Positions 42,529-52,057 of a DNA stretch of 59,555 bases are shown here, piece after piece. A program made the translations under genes and the position numbers. The DNA is from Selenomonas sp. (GTDB lineage: Bacteria > Bacillota > Negativicutes > Selenomonadales > Selenomonadaceae), in contig JAGBLH010000293.1 of the NCBI GenBank assembly GCA_017635515.1, forward strand, positions 1 to 59,555, given 5' to 3'. How positions within the stretch are numbered: the stretch's first letter is position 1; every line of letters starts with the position of its first letter. The notes under the pieces are model-generated. The model ran no database searches, was not told where the DNA came from, and worked only from the letters and a program-made list of their open reading frames with translations.

Positions 42529-43869
42529 ATGGAAATGCTACTAGGTTTTATTGTACTGCTGACATGTTTGGTGGTTGGTGTCCGTCACGGCGGCATCGGC
42601 CTGGCTGTCATCAGTGGTATTGGTCTTGTTATCTTTACTTTCGTGTTCGGCTACAAGCCGGGCAAGCCGCCTGTTGATGTCATGCTCATCATCATGGCTG
42701 TGGTTACCTGCGCCGGCTTCCTCCAGACTTCCGGCGGCCTAACGGTCATGCTGAAGTACGCAGAGAAACTGCTGCGCGGCCATCCCAAGTACGTCACTAT
42801 CCTGGCGCCTATGACCACCTGGTTCCTGACTATCCTCTGCGGCACGGGCCATGCGGTCTACACCCTGTTCCCCATCATCTATGATGTGGCCATCAAGCAG
42901 AACATCCGTCCCGAGCGTCCCATGGCGGTGGCTTCTGTGGCCTCCCAGATGGGTATTTGCGCCTCTCCTGCTTCCGTGGCAGTGGTTTCCATCGTGGCTT
43001 TCCTGGCAGGTGCAGGCAGTGACTTCACCCTGCTGCAGGTGCTGATGGTCTCTGTGCCTGCTACTGGCCTGGGCGTGTTCTTCGCAGCTCTCTGGAGCTA
43101 TCGCCGCGGCAAGGAACTGGCAGACGATGAGAGATTCCAGGCCTTCATCAAGGACCCTGAGAACAAGGCTTATGTGTATGGTGATACGGAAAGCCTCCTG
43201 GACAAGGAACTGCCCAACGAGTACTACCGTGCCATGTACATTTTCCTGGCAGGCATCGTGGTCATTGCCATCCTGGGCAATGTCCATTCCCTGCTGCCTC
43301 ATTTCCCGGATGCCAAGGGTGTCATGAAGCCCGTTTCCATGGTCTTGGTCATCCAGATGGTCATGCTCTTTGTGGCAGCCATCATTCTCGTGACCTGCAA
43401 GGTGAAGGCTAAGGACGTGGGCAACAGCCAGGTGTTCCGCTCCGGCGTGGTGGCTCTGGTCTCCGTTTACGGCGTAGCCTGGATGGCTGATACCTTCTTT
43501 GCTCATCACATGGCTTTCCTCAAGGAGTTCCTGGGCAATGCCGTGCAGAACTATCCCTGGGCTTATGCTGTGCTGGCCTTCCTCACCTCCAAGCTGGTGA
43601 ATTCCCAGGGCGCAGCTATCGCCATCGTGGTGCCCATGGCCTTGAATGTTGGCATGGACCCCATCCTGGTGCTGTCCTTCATTTCCGCCTGCTACGGCTA
43701 TTTCTTCCTGCCGACCTATCCTTCCGACCTGGCCTGCATCGGCTTTGACCGTTCCGGCACTACCCGCATCGGCAAGTACATCCTGAACCACAGCTTCATG
43801 ATCCCGGGCCTCATCGGCGTCGGCTCCGGCTGCTGCGTCGGCTATGTGCTGGCACATCTTCTCTACTGA
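42529..43869 (+). CDS. Anaerobic C4-dicarboxylate transporter (DcuA/DcuB family)
   Basis: 446 residues, about ten to twelve membrane helices. LVVGVRHGGIGLAVISGIGL and LTILCGTGHAVYTLFPIIYD are typical Dcu segments. The family exchanges fumarate, malate or aspartate for succinate, a normal part of fumarate respiration and of succinate export in Selenomonas-like rumen bacteria. GGGGAGAG precedes the ATG. The convergent LysR gene may control it, but the regulator is on the other side of the terminator. Confidence 0.93.
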   Translation: MEMLLGFIVLLTCLVVGVRHGGIGLAVISGIGLVIFTFVFGYKPGKPPVDVMLIIMAVVTCAGFLQTSGGLTVMLKYAEKLLRGHPKYVTILAPMTTWFLTILCGTGHAVYTLFPIIYDVAIKQNIRPERPMAVASVASQMGICASPASVAVVSIVAFLAGAGSDFTLLQVLMVSVPATGLGVFFAALWSYRRGKELADDERFQAFIKDPENKAYVYGDTESLLDKELPNEYYRAMYIFLAGIVVIAILGNVHSLLPHFPDAKGVMKPVSMVLVIQMVMLFVAAIILVTCKVKAKDVGNSQVFRSGVVALVSVYGVAWMADTFFAHHMAFLKEFLGNAVQNYPWAYAVLAFLTSKLVNSQGAAIAIVVPMALNVGMDPILVLSFISACYGYFFLPTYPSDLACIGFDRSGTTRIGKYILNHSFMIPGLIGVGSGCCVGYVLAHLLY

Positions 43870-43899
43870 TTCATAGGGCAAGATACAAGCATGAATGAG

Positions 43900-43944
43900 A
43901 AAAGCTCCACAGCTTTGCGAACTTGCAGGCTGTGGAGCTTTTTT
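43900..43944. terminator. Bidirectional terminator between convergent genes
   Basis: AAAAGCTCCACAGC and GCTGTGGAGCTTTT pair over 14 bp; a T-run follows on the plus strand and an A-run precedes. Confidence 0.9.
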
Positions 43945-43959
43945 ATGGAGATATGGAAA

Positions 43960-44847
43960 TTATTCGGCATCTTTCTTTTTGAGGATTTCCTTGCAGAAGT
44001 CGATGAAGGACTGGGCAGCTTTGGAGATGTAGCGGTCTTTCTTCCAGGCCAGGCCTACGTCTACGAAGAGGGGGGCGGAGAGGGGAATGACCTTTACCCC
44101 GGGAGTGTCCTCCACCACCATGTCCAGCAGGAAGGCCAGGCCCACCCCGGAGGCCACCAGACCCTTGAGGGTGCCCACCTGATTGGATTCCAGTACGATG
44201 TTGGGCTTGATGCCCTCGTCCTCAAGCTTGCCCAGGATAAGCTGCCTGAGGAAGGAGCCTTCCTTCAGCATGACCATGCTGGAGTCGGCCACATCCTGGA
44301 GGGTGAGGGACTTTTTCTGGGCCAGGGGGCTGTTTTCCGGCACGCAGCAGACGATCTGGCTCCTGGACATGGGCAGGAGCTGCAGGCTCTGGGAGGCTCC
44401 CGAGATGATGATGATGCCGAAGTCCAGCTCATCGCGCTCCAGCTGCTCCCGGATGGACATGGAGGCCTCCTCGTGCAGGAAGATGTCCAGATGGGAGTAG
44501 CGTTTCTGGAAGCTGGAGAAGATCTTGGGGAAGAGGTAGGCGCCCATCATGGGGGGGATGCCGATCTTGATGGTGCCTTTCTGCAGCTGCTTGTAGTCGT
44601 TGACCTCCAGCACTGCGTCCTGGATGTTGCGCAGGGCCAGTTCGATACGGTTGAGGAAGACGGCTCCCTCCGGAGTCAGGGATAGCTGTTTCTGGCTCCG
44701 GTCAAAAAGCTGTATGCCCAGCTCTGCCTCCAGCTTCTTGATAGCGACCGTGATGTTGGGCTGGGAAACACGCAGCCTTTCCGCAGCCCGGGTGATATTC
44801 CGCAGACGGCTGGCCATCTGGAAATATTCGAGTTGTCTCAGTTCCAT
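43960..44847 (-). CDS. LysR family transcriptional regulator
   Basis: 295 residues. N-terminal helix-turn-helix MELRQLEYFQMASRLRNITRAAERLRVSQPNITVAIKKLE and a two-lobed effector domain (GTIKIGIPPMMGAYLFPKI onward). Members usually activate a neighbouring divergent operon on binding a small acid. Here the gene on its 5' side is motA, 230 bases off, and its 3' neighbour is the Dcu transporter. The target cannot be read out. Confidence 0.93.
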   Translation of the reverse strand: MELRQLEYFQMASRLRNITRAAERLRVSQPNITVAIKKLEAELGIQLFDRSQKQLSLTPEGAVFLNRIELALRNIQDAVLEVNDYKQLQKGTIKIGIPPMMGAYLFPKIFSSFQKRYSHLDIFLHEEASMSIREQLERDELDFGIIIISGASQSLQLLPMSRSQIVCCVPENSPLAQKKSLTLQDVADSSMVMLKEGSFLRQLILGKLEDEGIKPNIVLESNQVGTLKGLVASGVGLAFLLDMVVEDTPGVKVIPLSAPLFVDVGLAWKKDRYISKAAQSFIDFCKEILKKKDAE

Positions 44848-44952
44848 GCAATCGCTTCTTTCTGTGAGAACATAAATCGTCTTTATCTTTAGATATTATA
44901 TCATATTTTACACACATAAATGATATAATAAAAAAAAATTATTGTTCACCTC

Positions 44953-45002
44953 AGGAAAAATTTTTCCTTGCCGCCGGTAGGATTTTTGTCCTTTGCAAGG
45001 AA
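44953..45002 (+). other. Overlapping palindromes upstream of motA
   Basis: AGGAAAAATTTTTCCT (44953-44968) is a 16-bp perfect palindrome. Its right end, TTCCTTGC (44964-44971), is also the inverse of GCAAGGAA (44995-45002), so two exclusive folds are possible. This lies in the 234-bp gap between lysR and motA, which is otherwise AT-rich. I do not see a clear sigma-28 promoter. Confidence 0.45.
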
Positions 45003-45081
45003 TTATACAGATAGGCACAAGCACATTATAGCTTAGATTATGTTCCTTCAGCACCAATAGAAGGATAGGGGGGCTTTTATT

Positions 45082-45855
45082 TTGGAAATATCAACAGTCA
45101 TAGGCGCCATCGGCGGCCTTATTTCCGTCTTCGTGGGCATGATCATCAAGGGCGCGCCCATCAGTTCGCTGAATAACCCGGCAGCGTTCCTGATCATCAT
45201 CTGCGGCACGTTCTCCTGCTTGTTCACTGCTTTCAATATGAAGCAGCTGAAATCTCTGCCCGAGATTGTCAAGATGGTTTACTTCAAGCCAGCCTTGCAT
45301 GAGAAGGCGGAACTTCTGAGCATGTTCATCGAGCTTTCGCAGATTGCCCGCCGCGAAGGCATCCTGGCCCTTGAGGGCAAGGTGCAGGATATCGAGGATC
45401 CTTTCTTCCGCACGGGTCTGGGCATGGTCATCGACGGCATGGATCCCGAGTTCGTCAGCGACGTGCTGGACGCAGAGCTGGCAGTCATGCAGGAACGCCA
45501 CGCTGAAGGCCGCGCCATGCTGGAGCAGGCAGGCCTGTACGCACCTACCCTGGGCGTGCTCGGCGCCGTTATCGGCCTGATCGCAGCACTGGGCAACCTG
45601 AACGACATCAACAAGCTGGGCCATGCAATCGCCGCAGCTTTCGTCGCAACCATCCTCGGTATCTTCACCGCATACGTTGTTTATCTGCCCATGGCCAACA
45701 AGCTGAAGCTCCTCTCCAAGGCAGAGGTCAGCGAGAAGCGCATGATCATTGAAGGAATCCTTTCCCTTCAGGCCGGTGATTCTCCCACGGCTATCGAGGC
45801 AAAACTGATGGTCTTCATTCCTCAGTCCGAGCGTGAAGGTTTGAAGAAGGAGTGA
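45082..45855 (+). CDS. motA: Flagellar motor stator protein MotA
   Basis: 257 residues from a TTG at 45082. Four membrane helices with a large cytoplasmic loop; GLYAPTLGVLGAVIGLIAALG contains the proline that couples ion flow to torque, and the loop has the charged residues that contact FliG. motB follows four bases after the stop. No other flagellar gene is nearby. By homology it could also be an ExbB-like or PomA-type stator; ion choice is not determinable. Confidence 0.94.
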   Translation: MEISTVIGAIGGLISVFVGMIIKGAPISSLNNPAAFLIIICGTFSCLFTAFNMKQLKSLPEIVKMVYFKPALHEKAELLSMFIELSQIARREGILALEGKVQDIEDPFFRTGLGMVIDGMDPEFVSDVLDAELAVMQERHAEGRAMLEQAGLYAPTLGVLGAVIGLIAALGNLNDINKLGHAIAAAFVATILGIFTAYVVYLPMANKLKLLSKAEVSEKRMIIEGILSLQAGDSPTAIEAKLMVFIPQSEREGLKKE

Positions 45856-45859
45856 TTTA

Positions 45860-46819
45860 ATGGCTAAGAAGAAACGTCAGCCACCTCACGAAGAACATGA
45901 AGGTGAGCCCTGGCTCCTGCCTTATTCTGACCTGATGACCCTCCTGCTGGCTCTGTTCATAGCCCTCTTCGCCATTTCCCAGACCGACCAGACGAAGCTG
46001 AAGCAGATGGCCCAGGCTTTCACTGCAGCCTTCAACTCCGGCGGCCCCTCCTTCTTTGATGCCATGGGGCCGAATCCCGGGCGTCGGGCGGAGATGCCCA
46101 GCGATGAGGATGCGGGCAATTCGGCCTACATCCAGGAGAATCAGAGCCTGGAGGAAGTTCAGCGCCAGATGGAGGAATACATCGAGGCCAACAACCTCAA
46201 GGACAAGCTCACCACGGAGCTTTCCGAGGACGGCCTCATGATCCGCATCAAGGAGAGGGCTTTGTTCCCCTCGGGCTCAGCTCAATTGGTGGCTGAGTCT
46301 CAGAAGATTGCTCCCGTGATAGCGGGGCTTCTGGCTACTTTGCCAGAGCGGGTGGTCATTTCCGGGCACACGGACAATGTGCCCATCAACACGGCTCAGT
46401 TCCCTTCCAACTGGGAGCTTTCTTCCAGCCGTGCCCTGAATTTCATGAAGTACATCATCGCCCAGGATGCCCGCCTGAATCCCAGGCGTTTCAGCGCTGT
46501 GGGCTACAGCGAGTATCGTCCCATCGCTTCCAACGACACGGACGATGGCAGGCAGCAGAACCGCCGGGTGGAAGTCTTCATTGCCCGCAACTATCGCTTC
46601 AATCCCAATGAGAGCGTGACTGCGGCAGGCGGCAATGCTGGACCCAACGCCAAGGCTACGGGCAATATCCCCTCCACGGGAGGCACCAGCACCATCGGCA
46701 CAACGAGTGACAGCAAGATTGGCGGTACCGATGACAGCACTGCTACCGGTGCTACCGGCGGCCCCACCATGGGTGGCAGGGCCTATACGGGAGATTTGCC
46801 GCCAGCTTTGGCAAACTGA
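45860..46819 (+). CDS. motB: Flagellar motor stator protein MotB
   Basis: 319 residues. PYSDLMTLLLALFIALFAI is the membrane helix with the ion-binding Asp. A plug and linker follow, then an OmpA-like peptidoglycan-binding domain (VISGHTDNVPINT, ELSSSRALNFMKYI, GYSEYRPI, NRRVEVFI). The last 60 residues are a Gly/Ser/Thr-rich tail with no match, unusual for MotB. Together with MotA it forms the stator. Confidence 0.94.
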   Translation: MAKKKRQPPHEEHEGEPWLLPYSDLMTLLLALFIALFAISQTDQTKLKQMAQAFTAAFNSGGPSFFDAMGPNPGRRAEMPSDEDAGNSAYIQENQSLEEVQRQMEEYIEANNLKDKLTTELSEDGLMIRIKERALFPSGSAQLVAESQKIAPVIAGLLATLPERVVISGHTDNVPINTAQFPSNWELSSSRALNFMKYIIAQDARLNPRRFSAVGYSEYRPIASNDTDDGRQQNRRVEVFIARNYRFNPNESVTAAGGNAGPNAKATGNIPSTGGTSTIGTTSDSKIGGTDDSTATGATGGPTMGGRAYTGDLPPALAN

Positions 46820-46853
46820 GGGAGGCAATCCCAGCTTAAAAATGATATACTAT

Positions 46854-46888
46854 AGGAGCCGGCAGGTCTGTCGGCTCCTGATTTTTTG
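46854..46888 (+). terminator. Intrinsic terminator after motB
   Basis: AGGAGCCG and CGGCTCCT pair around GCAGGTCTGT, then GATTTTTTGG. Confidence 0.88.
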
Positions 46889-46909
46889 GTTAAGTGGAGG
46901 AAGAAAGAA

Positions 46910-47281
46910 TTGATTGCTGGCATTGGCACAGATATCATAGAAATCCAGCGGGTAGAGAAGGCTGCCACGCCTGCCTTTCTGAAGCGTGTCTATACGGAGG
47001 CAGAGCAGTCCTATTGCGAAGCCCGTGGCGCGGGCAAATACGCCAGCTACGGGGCGCGCTGGGCCGGCAAGGAAGCGGTGCTCAAGGCTTTCGGCACAGG
47101 CCTTCGGGGTGGCTCCTTGCTGGAGATAGAGATTCTGAATGATGAGCTGGGGTGCCCAAAGGTGCAGCTAAGGGGCTATTTTGAGGCACTGGCGCAGGAG
47201 AAGGGGATTAGCAGGGTCTGGCTATCCCTGAGCCATTCCAGGGATTATGCCACAGCCCAATGCGTGATGGAAAAAGATTGA
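46910..47281 (+). CDS. acpS: Holo-[acyl-carrier-protein] synthase AcpS
   Basis: 123 residues from TTG 46910 behind TGGAGGA. It transfers phosphopantetheine from CoA to the ACP serine. GIGTDIIEIQRVEKA has the metal Asp and RWAGKEAVLKAFGTG the second acidic residue; SLSHSRDYATAQCV closes the site. Followed closely by nnr, a standard acpS-nnr pair. Confidence 0.95.
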   Translation: MIAGIGTDIIEIQRVEKAATPAFLKRVYTEAEQSYCEARGAGKYASYGARWAGKEAVLKAFGTGLRGGSLLEIEILNDELGCPKVQLRGYFEALAQEKGISRVWLSLSHSRDYATAQCVMEKD

Positions 47282-47294
47282 GCGGAGGAACAAA

Positions 47295-48920
47295 ATGAAG
47301 CTGGGACTTATCGAGGATATGCACAGGATAGACAAGGAGGCGGCGGAGACTTACAGCCTGCCGGAAACATTGCTGATGGAAAATGCCGGTCGCAGGTCGG
47401 CAGAGGTAGTCATGGAGATGCTGGAGGGTGTCCGGGGCAAGAGCCTCTGCGTGGTGGCAGGCAGCGGCAATAACGGCGGGGATGCCATGTCTGCCGCCCG
47501 CCATCTGGCCAACAAGGGGGCCCGCATCAGGGTCTTCCTGGCAGGGGAGCACGCCCATCTGAAGCCCTCGGCGGCTACCATGTACACCATTCTGGAGCGC
47601 ATGGGCATTGAGCTGCACGAGCTCAACAGCGACAGGGACTGGGACAGGTTCCACATGGCCTTGAAGTTCTCGGACGGAGTGGTGGACGGTATCCTGGGCA
47701 CTGGGGCTGTGGGGGAGCTGCGGAAGAAAACCCTGCGGCTCATTGAGGAAATCAACCTCTCGGAAAAGCCTGTCATGGCCATCGACATGCCCAGCGGTGT
47801 GGCGGCAGACACGGGGGCAGTCCAGACCATGGCGGTGAAGGCCAATGCCACCTTGTCGCTGGGGCTGGCCAAGCCGGGGCAGCTGCTTTCCCCAGGCTCG
47901 GAGCATGTAGGCCGCCTGGTAGTGGATGATATCGGCTTGCCCTCCCAGCTCCTGGAGGCTGACAGGCTGCAGCTGCAGACTTTGGACAAGGATCTGGCAG
48001 CATCCTTGCTGCCGGAAAGGGCCAAAAATGTCCACAAGGGAGACTGCGGCCATATCCTCATCGTGGCAGGCTCCAAGGGCATGACCGGGGCAGCTATCAT
48101 GGCGGCCAAAGCTGCTCTCAGGATTGGTGCCGGGCTGGTGACCCTGGCGGTGCCGGAAAGCCAGCGCGAAATTGTAGCTTCACAGGTGCAGGAAATCATG
48201 ACCTGGGGGCTGCCGGAGACAGAGGCTGGTTACCTTGGAGGCGAGGACGCTGTGCAGCTGGTGCTGACCATGGCCAACAAGGCCGATGTGCTGCTCATGG
48301 GGCCGGGGCTGGGCCGGGCGACGGAGACCATGGACTTCGTGAAACTGGTTGCTACCCGCACTTCCTGCCGTCTGGTGCTGGATGCAGATGCCCTCTTCGC
48401 CTTTGCCAGATTGCCGGAGGTGCTGGCAGAGTGCAAGGAGCGGCCTATCCTCACCCCGCATCTGGGAGAGATGGCAAGGCTCATGGGGGGAAAAACTGAA
48501 AAACTCAAGGGCAGTCTCGTGCCTGCCGCCCAGAAACTGGCCAAGGGCTGCAAGGCGGTGGTAGTGGCCAAGAGCGACACCACGCTGGTGGCCTATCCAG
48601 AGGGAGAGGTGTTCTTCTCTGCCTTGGGCAATCCCGGCATGGCTACCGCAGGCAGCGGCGATGTGCTGGCGGGCACCATTGCAGGGCTGGTGAGCCAGAC
48701 GGAGATGGACTTCATGCCTCTCTTGGGAACATACCTGCACGGCAGGGCAGGGGATCTGGCCTATGAGGAACTGGGAGAAGGCCTTCTGGCAGGAGACATT
48801 ATAGGAAAGCTCCCCCAGGCCCGCCGGGAACTGCTGGCCTGGCGGCAGGAGAAGGGCATCAAGGATATAGAAAGACGTTTGTTCTCAAAAGGCATTGACA
48901 ATGTTACATTTCTGACCTAA
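47295..48920 (+). CDS. nnr: Bifunctional NAD(P)H-hydrate epimerase / ADP-dependent dehydratase
   Basis: 541 residues. Repairs damaged NAD(P)H hydrates. The N-terminal epimerase half has ENAGRRSAEVV and VVAGSGNNGGDAMSAARHL; the C-terminal ribokinase-like half has KGDCGHILIVAGSKGMTGAAIMAA and GNPGMATAGSGDVLAGTIAGL. The fused form is common in bacteria. It is 13 bases behind acpS. Confidence 0.95.
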   Translation: MKLGLIEDMHRIDKEAAETYSLPETLLMENAGRRSAEVVMEMLEGVRGKSLCVVAGSGNNGGDAMSAARHLANKGARIRVFLAGEHAHLKPSAATMYTILERMGIELHELNSDRDWDRFHMALKFSDGVVDGILGTGAVGELRKKTLRLIEEINLSEKPVMAIDMPSGVAADTGAVQTMAVKANATLSLGLAKPGQLLSPGSEHVGRLVVDDIGLPSQLLEADRLQLQTLDKDLAASLLPERAKNVHKGDCGHILIVAGSKGMTGAAIMAAKAALRIGAGLVTLAVPESQREIVASQVQEIMTWGLPETEAGYLGGEDAVQLVLTMANKADVLLMGPGLGRATETMDFVKLVATRTSCRLVLDADALFAFARLPEVLAECKERPILTPHLGEMARLMGGKTEKLKGSLVPAAQKLAKGCKAVVVAKSDTTLVAYPEGEVFFSALGNPGMATAGSGDVLAGTIAGLVSQTEMDFMPLLGTYLHGRAGDLAYEELGEGLLAGDIIGKLPQARRELLAWRQEKGIKDIERRLFSKGIDNVTFLT

Positions 48921-49040
48921 AATAAGGCAATGAGATAAAGATGTTTCACATTTCCATCAATAGTGTATAAACATCGCATTAGTTTATATGATAGTGTCCC
49001 GGGCTTTCTGGGACGTCTCTAGCAGAAAAGGGGCATGAAT

Positions 49041-50066
49041 ATGGCAAGGACAGATGTGGATTGGTCCAACTTGGGCTTCGCTTATCGGACGATATCCAAG
49101 CGTTATGTGGCAAATTTCAAGGACGGCAAATGGGGAGAGGGCGTGCTCACCGAGGATGCCAATATCGTCCTCAACGAGTGTGCTGGCATCCTGCAGTACT
49201 GCCAGGAGGTCTTCGAGGGGCTCAAGGCGTACACCACCAAGGATGGCCGCATTGTGACCTTCCGTCCCGACCTCAATGCAGAGCGCATGGAGGATTCCGC
49301 CAAGAGGCTGGAGATGCCCGCGTTCCCCAAGGAGAGGTTCCTGGAGGCCGTGGATCAGGTGGTCTCTGCCAACAAGGATTGGGTGCCTCCCTATGGCTCG
49401 GATGCTTCTTTGTACCTGCGCCCCTATATGTTCGCCTCCAGCCCCGTCATTGGCGTGAAGCCGGCTGAGGAGTATCAGTTCCGCCTTTTCGGCACTCCCG
49501 TTGGCCCCTACTTCAAGGGAGGCGCCAAGCCCATCACCCTCTGCGTCAGCGACTTTGACTGTGCGGCCCCCCATGGCACGGGACACATCAAGGCGGGCCT
49601 GAACTATGCCATGAGCCTGCATCCCTATGTACTGGCTCATCACAATGGCTTTGACGAGAATATGTTCCTGGATTCTGCCACCCGCACCTATGTGGAGGAA
49701 ACCGGTGGCGCCAACTTCCTCTTCATCACCAAGGACGGCACAGTAGTGACGCCGAAGTCCGGCAGCATCCTGCCCTCCATCACCCGCCGCTCCCTGGTTT
49801 ACCTGGCCGAGCATATGCTGGGTCTCAAGGTGGAGCACCGTCCCGTCAAGTTCAGCGAGCTCAAGGATTTCGCTGAGTGCGGCCTCTGCGGCACTGCTGC
49901 CGTCATCTCCCCTGTGGGCAAGGTGGTTGGCAAGGAAGAGACCATCGAGTTCCCCAGCGGCATGGAGAAGATGGGGCCTGTCACCCAGAAGCTCTACGAC
50001 ACCCTGCGGGGCATCCAGCTGGGCACCATCGAAGGGCCCGAGGGTTGGATTCGGGAAATCAAGTGA
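49041..50066 (+). CDS. ilvE: Branched-chain amino acid aminotransferase
   Basis: 341 residues from ATG 49041 (AAAGGGG seven bases ahead; ATG 49035 is too near). PLP fold-type IV enzyme of the larger class II group, acting on leucine, isoleucine and valine. The PLP lysine is in GHIKAGLNYA; VFEGLKAY, YLRPYMFAS and ATRTYVEETGGANF are conserved. Its upstream 120 bases have a short GTCCC/GGGAC hairpin but no T-box motif. Confidence 0.94.
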   Translation: MARTDVDWSNLGFAYRTISKRYVANFKDGKWGEGVLTEDANIVLNECAGILQYCQEVFEGLKAYTTKDGRIVTFRPDLNAERMEDSAKRLEMPAFPKERFLEAVDQVVSANKDWVPPYGSDASLYLRPYMFASSPVIGVKPAEEYQFRLFGTPVGPYFKGGAKPITLCVSDFDCAAPHGTGHIKAGLNYAMSLHPYVLAHHNGFDENMFLDSATRTYVEETGGANFLFITKDGTVVTPKSGSILPSITRRSLVYLAEHMLGLKVEHRPVKFSELKDFAECGLCGTAAVISPVGKVVGKEETIEFPSGMEKMGPVTQKLYDTLRGIQLGTIEGPEGWIREIK

Positions 50067-50086
50067 TTTCACAGAGAATTTATGCG

Positions 50087-50110
50087 AGGACTGCTGCGGC
50101 AGTCCTTTTT
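50087..50110 (+). terminator. Intrinsic terminator after ilvE
   Basis: AGGACTGC-TGCG-GCAGTCCT followed by TTTT. Confidence 0.9.
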
Positions 50111-50252
50111 GTTGTCCTTCTGCCGTGTACGGGAAGGATTTCTGTCAATGGGCATAGAATGACCTATTAATTAGGAATGTTTTGCCTGTGGTAAAACTTG
50201 AACTATTGCGTTATAATGAAATAGTGCAATTCAACTTGGGGAGTTTTTAGTT

Positions 50253-51092
50253 ATGCCTATAGATCTTACCATGCCCAGCGGATTCCACAGCATCTTGTCC
50301 ACCATTACGGTACTGGATGCTTTCGATATCCTGGTTGTGGCAATTATCCTTTATAAAGTGTATGAGATGCTCCAGGACACGCGGGCTATCACCCTGGTGA
50401 AGGGCGTGCTGGTGCTTCTGGGCCTTACCATAGTCTGCAGCTGGCTTGACCTGCATGTGATTTCCTGGCTCTTGCAAAAGAGCGTCACCCTGCTCTTCGT
50501 GGCGTTGCCCATAGTTTTTCAGCCTGAGCTCAGGCGGGCGCTGGAACATCTGGGGCAGGGCAAGTTCCTGGGACCTTCTGTCATGCTGGACGACAACGAA
50601 GCCCGCTCGGTGGTGAATGAGCTGGCTAAGGCGGTGAAGGTGCTTTCTACCAATAAGATAGGTGCGCTGCTGGTCATCGAGCGGGACATGGGGCTCAATG
50701 ATATCAGTGCTACGGGCATTCAGATTGACGGATTGATTACCTCGGATTTCCTGATGAATGTCTTTATACCCAACACGCCGCTGCATGACGGAGCAGCAGT
50801 GATCAGGGGCAAAAGGCTCATCGCAGCTGGCTGCCTGCTCCCCCTGACAGAGAACAGGGGCTTATCCACGGAACTTGGCACCAGGCATAGGGCGGCTATC
50901 GGCCTTTCGGAGCAATGCGATGCCCTGGTGGTGGTGGTCAGCGAGGAAACAGGGACAATTTCTGTGGCAGAGAATGGCCATATTATGCGCCATCTGGATA
51001 TGGACAGGCTCAAGACGGTGCTGCGGCCGGCTTTCGTGGCTCCGGAGACTGGCTTCAAGGATATGATCAGAAATTGGAGGAATAAGTCATGA
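50253..51092 (+). CDS. cdaA: Diadenylate cyclase CdaA
   Basis: 279 residues. Makes cyclic di-AMP from two ATP. Three N-terminal membrane helices (about 20-85), then the DAC domain with PLHDGAAVIRGKRLIAAGCLLPL (DGA motif) and LGTRHRAAIGLSEQCDA (RHR motif). Four-base overlap with cdaR. The cdaA-cdaR-glmM order is a Firmicutes hallmark linking the messenger to cell-wall precursor synthesis. Confidence 0.96.
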   Translation: MPIDLTMPSGFHSILSTITVLDAFDILVVAIILYKVYEMLQDTRAITLVKGVLVLLGLTIVCSWLDLHVISWLLQKSVTLLFVALPIVFQPELRRALEHLGQGKFLGPSVMLDDNEARSVVNELAKAVKVLSTNKIGALLVIERDMGLNDISATGIQIDGLITSDFLMNVFIPNTPLHDGAAVIRGKRLIAAGCLLPLTENRGLSTELGTRHRAAIGLSEQCDALVVVVSEETGTISVAENGHIMRHLDMDRLKTVLRPAFVAPETGFKDMIRNWRNKS

Positions 51093-52033
51093 TTGGACGC
51101 TTGCAAAACCTGGTGCGGCGCAATCTGGCTGCCAAGATCCTTTGTTTCTTAGTGGCGCTTGTGCTTTGGGGCTATGTGATGAATGACCAGAATCCTTCCA
51201 TCGAAGGAACTTTTTCTGTGCCATTGACGATAATGAACGCCCCGGAGGGCTACAAGGTATCTCAGGAAACCGGCGCCGTGAAGCTGAAGGTGAGAGGCCC
51301 TCGTTCCATGTTCGTGAATGCCAGCGAGGCGGATTTCAGCGCCTATGTGGATTTGGAGAATGCCAGCAACGGCAGGAAGGCATACCGGGTTCACACGAAT
51401 ATGCCCCAGGGATTCGAACTGGTGGAAATACAGCCTGATGCAGTAGAGGTGACCTTAGACAGGATCGAGAGCAGGGAGTTCCGGGCAGAGCTCATCGTTA
51501 CCGGAGCTACAGCTCCCGGCACGACAGTGGCAAAGGTGACTCAGACGGTCGCCGTGGTGAGCGTGGAGGGGCCGAAGTCCCTGCTTGACGAAGTGAACCG
51601 GGTCATAGGCTATGTTGGCCTTTCGGGCAATGGGACAGATTTCAGCCTGCAGGTGCCTCTTACTCCCATCAACATTGATGGCAGAGAGGTCAGCGGGGTG
51701 ACTGTGCGTCCCTCGTCTGTGCAGGCAGATGTGCAGCTGGCCAGGGGACTTACCAAAAAAGTGGTGACTATCAAGGCCATAACCATGGGAGCCCTGCCCA
51801 AGGGATTGGTCATGTCGGGGGTGAAGGTTGACCCTGTCAAGATAGAGATAGCAGGGACGGATGAAGATCTTTCTAAGATCACTTCGGTGGAAACTGAGGA
51901 GATAGATCTGAGCACGGCGGATAAGTCAACCAGCCGCAAGGTGATGCTGAAGCTGCCGGAGGGGGTCACTGTTACCAACAAGGAAGTTACAGTATATCTG
52001 GAAATCAAGAAGTCAGAAGCCAAGGAACCATAA
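51089..52033 (+). CDS. cdaR: CdaA regulatory protein CdaR (YbbR domains)
   Basis: 314 residues. One N-terminal membrane anchor (AAKILCFLVALVLWGYV) and about three to four extracytoplasmic YbbR repeats, each with a GP-type turn such as VRGPRSMFVNASEADFS and VEGPKSLLDEVNRV. CdaR binds and modulates CdaA at the membrane. Short tail rich in Lys/Glu. Confidence 0.93.
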   Translation: MIGRLQNLVRRNLAAKILCFLVALVLWGYVMNDQNPSIEGTFSVPLTIMNAPEGYKVSQETGAVKLKVRGPRSMFVNASEADFSAYVDLENASNGRKAYRVHTNMPQGFELVEIQPDAVEVTLDRIESREFRAELIVTGATAPGTTVAKVTQTVAVVSVEGPKSLLDEVNRVIGYVGLSGNGTDFSLQVPLTPINIDGREVSGVTVRPSSVQADVQLARGLTKKVVTIKAITMGALPKGLVMSGVKVDPVKIEIAGTDEDLSKITSVETEEIDLSTADKSTSRKVMLKLPEGVTVTNKEVTVYLEIKKSEAKEP

Positions 52034-52057
52034 TGGTCAGATAGTGGAGTGAAGAAA

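Noticed and set aside
48921..49040. T-box or leucine leader before ilvE
   Set aside because: Only a 5-bp GTCCC/GGGAC hairpin is present; no T-box AGGGTGG-like motif and no leader peptide rich in branched-chain codons.
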